Notes under the pieces: generated by a model
Databases searched by the model: none
Seen by the model: the letters and a program-made list of their open reading frames with translations, nothing else
What the model was told of the DNA's origin: nothing
Shown here: piece by piece, positions 62,001 through 64,000 of the stretch
Position numbering within the stretch: the first letter of the stretch is position 1
How the letters are laid out: every line of letters starts with the position of its first letter
Translations under genes and position numbers: made by a program
Assembly (NCBI RefSeq): GCF_003201475.1
Contig: NZ_QJJK01000008.1
Coordinates: 124,001 to 188,000 of the forward strand
DNA: 64,000 bases
Reading direction: 5' to 3'
Source: Chelatococcus asaccharovorans
GTDB taxonomy: Bacteria > Pseudomonadota > Alphaproteobacteria > Rhizobiales > Beijerinckiaceae

Positions 62001-63129
62001 CCACGCCGGGTCCGCCGATCAGGAGCTCGCCCGGCAGGCCGACCGGCAGGAGATTGAGTGCCTCGTCGACGATGTAGCAGCTGTAGTTCGGCAAGGGCCG
62101 GCCGATGGTGACAATCTCGCCCGGACGCACATCGGTCAGCGTCGCCACGACCGTCGCTTCCGTCGGCCCGTAGCTGTTGACGATGCGCCGGCCGGGCGTC
62201 GACCAGCGGGTCGCCACCGAAGGCGGGCAGGCCTCGCCACCGAGAATGATCAGCCTGAGGCTCGGAATGTCGCGGGCCAGCATCGACATGAGCGTCGGCA
62301 CCGTATCGAGCACGGTGATGCCGTTCTCCGCCATCACGTCGGGGAGCCGCTCGGGATCGTCCATGATCGCGCGGGTCGCGACGAAGAGGGTCGCGCCGAC
62401 GAGATAGGGGATCCAGATTTCCTCCATGCTCAGGTCGAAAGCGACCGACGCGCCCTGGAAGATCACGTCGTCTGCGCCGATGGCGTAGACCTCATTGGCC
62501 GCCCGCAGGAAATGGCAGATGTTGCGATGGGTGATGACGATGCCCTTCGGCGTCCCCGTCGAACCCGATGTATAGATCAGATAGGCAGGGTGATCCGGCG
62601 TCAGGCCACGGCGGCGCGGTTCCGGCGGCAGGGCCGAGCCGGCATCGGCAATCGCGGCCGCGTCCCAAACCGCGCAAGCAATCTCATTAAGGCGCGCCGT
62701 CCACTCCGGCGCGGTCAGGATGCCCATGGCCTTTGCGTCGGCGAGGCATGCTGCGATGCGCTCGACGGGCGCGTCAGCGTCGAAAGGCAGCCAGGCAGCC
62801 CCGGTCTTCGTGATGGCAATCTGCGCGACGAGCAGCGCTGCGCCCCGCGGCATCCACAGGCCGACGACGTCACCCGGACCGCAGCCGCGCGCCATCAAGC
62901 CGCCGGCGATGGCATTGGCGGCCGCATCCACGCGGTTGTAGCTCCAGACCTCGGCGCCGTCGACGAGGGCGATGCGATAGCCACGCAGACGAACGGTACT
63001 GGTGAAAATATCGCTCAGCGTCTCGTCACGCAAAAAATCCGGCCGCTCGTCCCCAAAAAGACACGAACCAGGGAGATCGATGACTTCATCTTCTATTCCC
63101 GGCGCATGGTTGGGTGACATTTTGTTCAT
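59071..63129 (-). CDS. Pls/PosA-family nonribosomal peptide synthetase (A-T-six TM-three LbH)
   Basis: 1352 residues from ATG 63129. Adenylation domain (about 40-525): A3 'YTSGSTGTPKG' (185-196), A4 'FDLSMEEIW' (231), A10 'SGKIDRK' (512-516). Carrier domain Ser570 in 'LGGHSL'. Three repeated blocks follow, each a pair of membrane helices and a left-handed beta-helix (hexapeptide) domain, as in epsilon-poly-L-lysine synthetase Pls. It should activate one amino acid and build an isopeptide chain or acylate it. The hand-aligned pocket DLEDIGSVVK has acidic residues at 239 and 278, suggesting a cationic amino acid. No other biosynthetic gene or phosphopantetheinyl transferase is adjacent. Confidence 0.9.
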   Translation of the reverse strand: MNKMSPNHAPGIEDEVIDLPGSCLFGDERPDFLRDETLSDIFTSTVRLRGYRIALVDGAEVWSYNRVDAAANAIAGGLMARGCGPGDVVGLWMPRGAALLVAQIAITKTGAAWLPFDADAPVERIAACLADAKAMGILTAPEWTARLNEIACAVWDAAAIADAGSALPPEPRRRGLTPDHPAYLIYTSGSTGTPKGIVITHRNICHFLRAANEVYAIGADDVIFQGASVAFDLSMEEIWIPYLVGATLFVATRAIMDDPERLPDVMAENGITVLDTVPTLMSMLARDIPSLRLIILGGEACPPSVATRWSTPGRRIVNSYGPTEATVVATLTDVRPGEIVTIGRPLPNYSCYIVDEALNLLPVGLPGELLIGGPGVAQGYLARPELTAEKFIANPFAGRAPVLYRSGDAASLDETGRIHFHGRIDDQVKIRGFRVELGEIEARLVAEPGVARAAVVLRTDNDIERLIGFVVQQPDAVMTGAALRRALGAVLPAYMVPSHIEMVGELPTMASGKIDRKVLRVMPLAVTAVEAEDEPRSETEAVLMAAAKRVFPNTAIPLEADFFMELGGHSLIAARFVSAVRETPALAGLTLNDVYGQRTLRAMAAGLDARRPAGPAAAPQDLSFTPPPLLRRFLCGLAQAVALPFIIALMTAQWLGVFVSYMLITAADAPFLVDASTFLGVYVAINIATVAIVIAGKWLVMGRTKPGRYPLWGTYYFRWWLTQRLLSLVHMKWFQASPIMRVYLRALGAKVGDDALISEFEAGAVDLLTFGAGASTGGKVKFANAEVVGNELIIGEITIGERAYIGTSCVISRDVDVGAGVELADLSAVGEDTVIPPYESWDGSPATPTGKVDPAALRVPPAASRPRRYANAAAYILALLVLPPISLLPIFPAFYLFDRLDEILGAAVHVNYLYYVPFLAWPTAMALIGVTVMLIVALRWTLLPRVTPGSYSVHSGFYLRKWTVALAAEVTLETLSSLYATVYMRGWYRLMGAKIGKDAEISTNLAGRYDLTEIGEKCFIADEVVLGDEDIRDGWMTLRPIKTGPRVFVGNDAVVPPGAVIPEGALIGIKSKPPANEAMTAGDTWFGSPPIRLPVRQTFGDVGATWTYEPSRWRRLGRGLFEAFHLSLPMALFITFGTYAVEVLGPAALDGRYGTAAALFVAASVVISCAMMLVVAGIKWVLMGAYRPVVKPMWSWWAMRTEAVAVMYWGLAGKVLLDHLRGTPFLPWALRIFGCKIGKGVFLDTTDVTEFDCVHVGDFTVINGLSALQTHLYEDRVMKVGCVRIGKGVSIGAGSTVLYATTVGDFARLGPLTLVMKGESIPAHSAWCGAPAEPQAQTVPAEAKVHQAALAA

Positions 63130-63393
63130 TAGACTTGACCTTGTTAGAGACGTGGCGCGTAAGAGGCTGCCCCGACCGCCGAAAGCGAGCGCGAATAAGG
63201 ATTTCAACGATGTCGGGATTGCCGATAACTTCGCGTCGGCGGCGCCATCACCTCATATCAGTCGGCCCATCAAGGATCGTGACGGGCACCCATACGGACT
63301 GATCGATACAACCAGCTCGTGCATCATTCTTGAGCTCGGCCGGCTGAACGCTGCATGAACGGGGCCGATCCCGACCGTTCATCTTGGCGTATG
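63130..63393. other. Spacer upstream of the NRPS
   Basis: About 260 bp that should carry the synthetase promoter. The stretch around 63120-63160 is poorer in G+C. No gene supportable. Confidence 0.45.
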
Positions 63394-63427
63394 CAAAAAG
63401 GGCCGCGCATCAATCGCGCAGCCCCTT
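63394..63427 (-). terminator. Intrinsic terminator of the histidine phosphatase gene
   Basis: On the minus strand AAGGGGCTGCGCG loops to GCGCGGCCCTT and is followed by TTTTTGC. It lies 30 bp after the stop of the phosphatase gene. Confidence 0.75.
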
Positions 63428-63456
63428 GTCATGAAATACGATCAGATGTGCCGAGG

Positions 63457-64000
63457 CTATTCGGGCGCCGGGGTCCAGCGGACGGCGCCGTCGCTGAAGA
63501 CCAGCATGCGCCCCTGCCAGATCGGCACCGAAGGCGCTTCGGAGGTCGACAGATCGGTCAGCATGGTCAGGAGGGCGCGCGCAACGCCGCCGTGCGAGAC
63601 GACGAGCGTGTCCCGCGCGATATCGGCGATGAACGGCCTCAGTCGTTCGACCACCATGGCGTAGCTCTCGCCATTGCGCGGCGCATAGCCAAAGCGATCC
63701 TTGTCACGGATGGCGGCATTGGCGTTGTCGCGGGAGCGGATCTCCTTCCACGTCATGCCTTCCCAGATGCCGAATGAGATCTCGCGCAGCCGGTCGTCCC
63801 GGCGGAAGCCCTCGGCAGGAAGCCCTGCCGCCACCCGCAGCCGCTCCATGGTTTCGCGCGTCCGCTGGAGGGGGCTTGCGACATAGTCGAGTGCAGCGAA
63901 GTCCGGCACCAGGCGCGGCAGAAAACCGCCGACTTCGTCAGCCTGCCGGCGTCCGCGATCGTTCAGTTGCGTATCGCGCTGCCCCTGGAGGCGCCCTTCC
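63457..64000 (-). CDS. Histidine phosphatase (phosphoglycerate mutase-like), 5' end outside window
   Basis: The frame is open to the window edge. The visible part begins 'EGRLQGQRDTQLNDRGRRQADEVG', typical of the region just after the RHG motif of GpmB/CobC-type proteins, then 'SPLQRTRETMERL', 'LREISFGIWEGMTWKEI' and the second catalytic His in 'LVVSHGGVARALL'. The first catalytic His lies outside. Substrate (phosphoglycerate, alpha-ribazole phosphate or other) is not assignable. Confidence 0.9.
   Translation of the reverse strand, partial: EGRLQGQRDTQLNDRGRRQADEVGGFLPRLVPDFAALDYVASPLQRTRETMERLRVAAGLPAEGFRRDDRLREISFGIWEGMTWKEIRSRDNANAAIRDKDRFGYAPRNGESYAMVVERLRPFIADIARDTLVVSHGGVARALLTMLTDLSTSEAPSVPIWQGRMLVFSDGAVRWTPAPE

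Noticed and set aside
60268-63117. 949-residue plus-strand frame under the NRPS gene
   Set aside because: Very Arg/His/Asp-rich, no domain; a typical antisense frame of a GC-rich gene.

Overview
The window is about two-thirds G+C. Its codon use and gene families (BA14K protein, HTH-bearing RibB, long-loop CydA, DUF892, small ARD/AEA-rich proteins, and the widely dispersed 'GAGCGAAGTGGACACCGGTT' intergenic repeat) point to an alphaproteobacterium of the Hyphomicrobiales (Rhizobiales). I cannot fix the genus. It reads as chromosome: chorismate synthase, riboflavin synthesis and cytochrome bd genes sit among transport and stress genes. No rRNA, tRNA, CRISPR array or prophage was seen.

Layout. 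1-5.6 kb: the end of a siderophore/haem ABC importer, a secreted epoxide-hydrolase-like enzyme divergent from an AraC regulator, and a Tat-exported sulfatase. 5.6-17.7 kb: stress genes (DUF892, NUDIX, cold shock, P-type ATPase, HdeD-like), one intact IS481-family element, and an exported HAD phosphatase next to a true formylglycine-generating enzyme, which would activate the sulfatase. 17.7-19.6 kb: a gene-free, repeat-rich stretch. 19.6-23 kb: AI-2E-type permease, a diguanylate cyclase trimmed by a palindromic MITE, and an orphan ORF. 23-26.9 kb: a tightly overlapped five-gene operon of a NitT/TauT ABC importer plus two glutamine-amidotransferase-like proteins. 27.2-33.9 kb: a sugar-type ABC importer without an ATPase, divergent from a DapA-family lyase and a GntR regulator. 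35-36.9 kb: a persulfide/sulfide-type cluster. 38.6-45.7 kb: a complete cytochrome bd operon (GbsR-type regulator, cydD, cydC, cydA, cydB and a 38-residue cydX). 46-55 kb: metal efflux, regulators, hydrolases, YkuD transpeptidase, HDAC-like deacetylase. 55.6-64 kb: ribB with an N-terminal HTH, aroC, a BA14K protein, a very large Pls-type nonribosomal peptide synthetase and a partial histidine phosphatase.

Themes. Low-oxygen life is suggested by the cytochrome bd operon, a well-spaced FNR/FixK-type promoter ahead of the P-type ATPase, and a perfect FNR/FixK box ahead of the cation efflux gene. The most striking non-coding feature is a family of about nine ~100-bp two-hairpin repeats in intergenic spaces. 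Two other palindromic elements lie exactly against copies of it. Several CTAG tetramers at element ends provide stop codons for neighbouring genes.

The best candidates for something undescribed are the Pls-type synthetase (hand-read pocket suggests a cationic amino acid), the HTH-RibB protein with GCATT/AATGC sites in its own promoter, the dispersed hairpin repeat, and the ABC importer carrying paired amidotransferase-like proteins.
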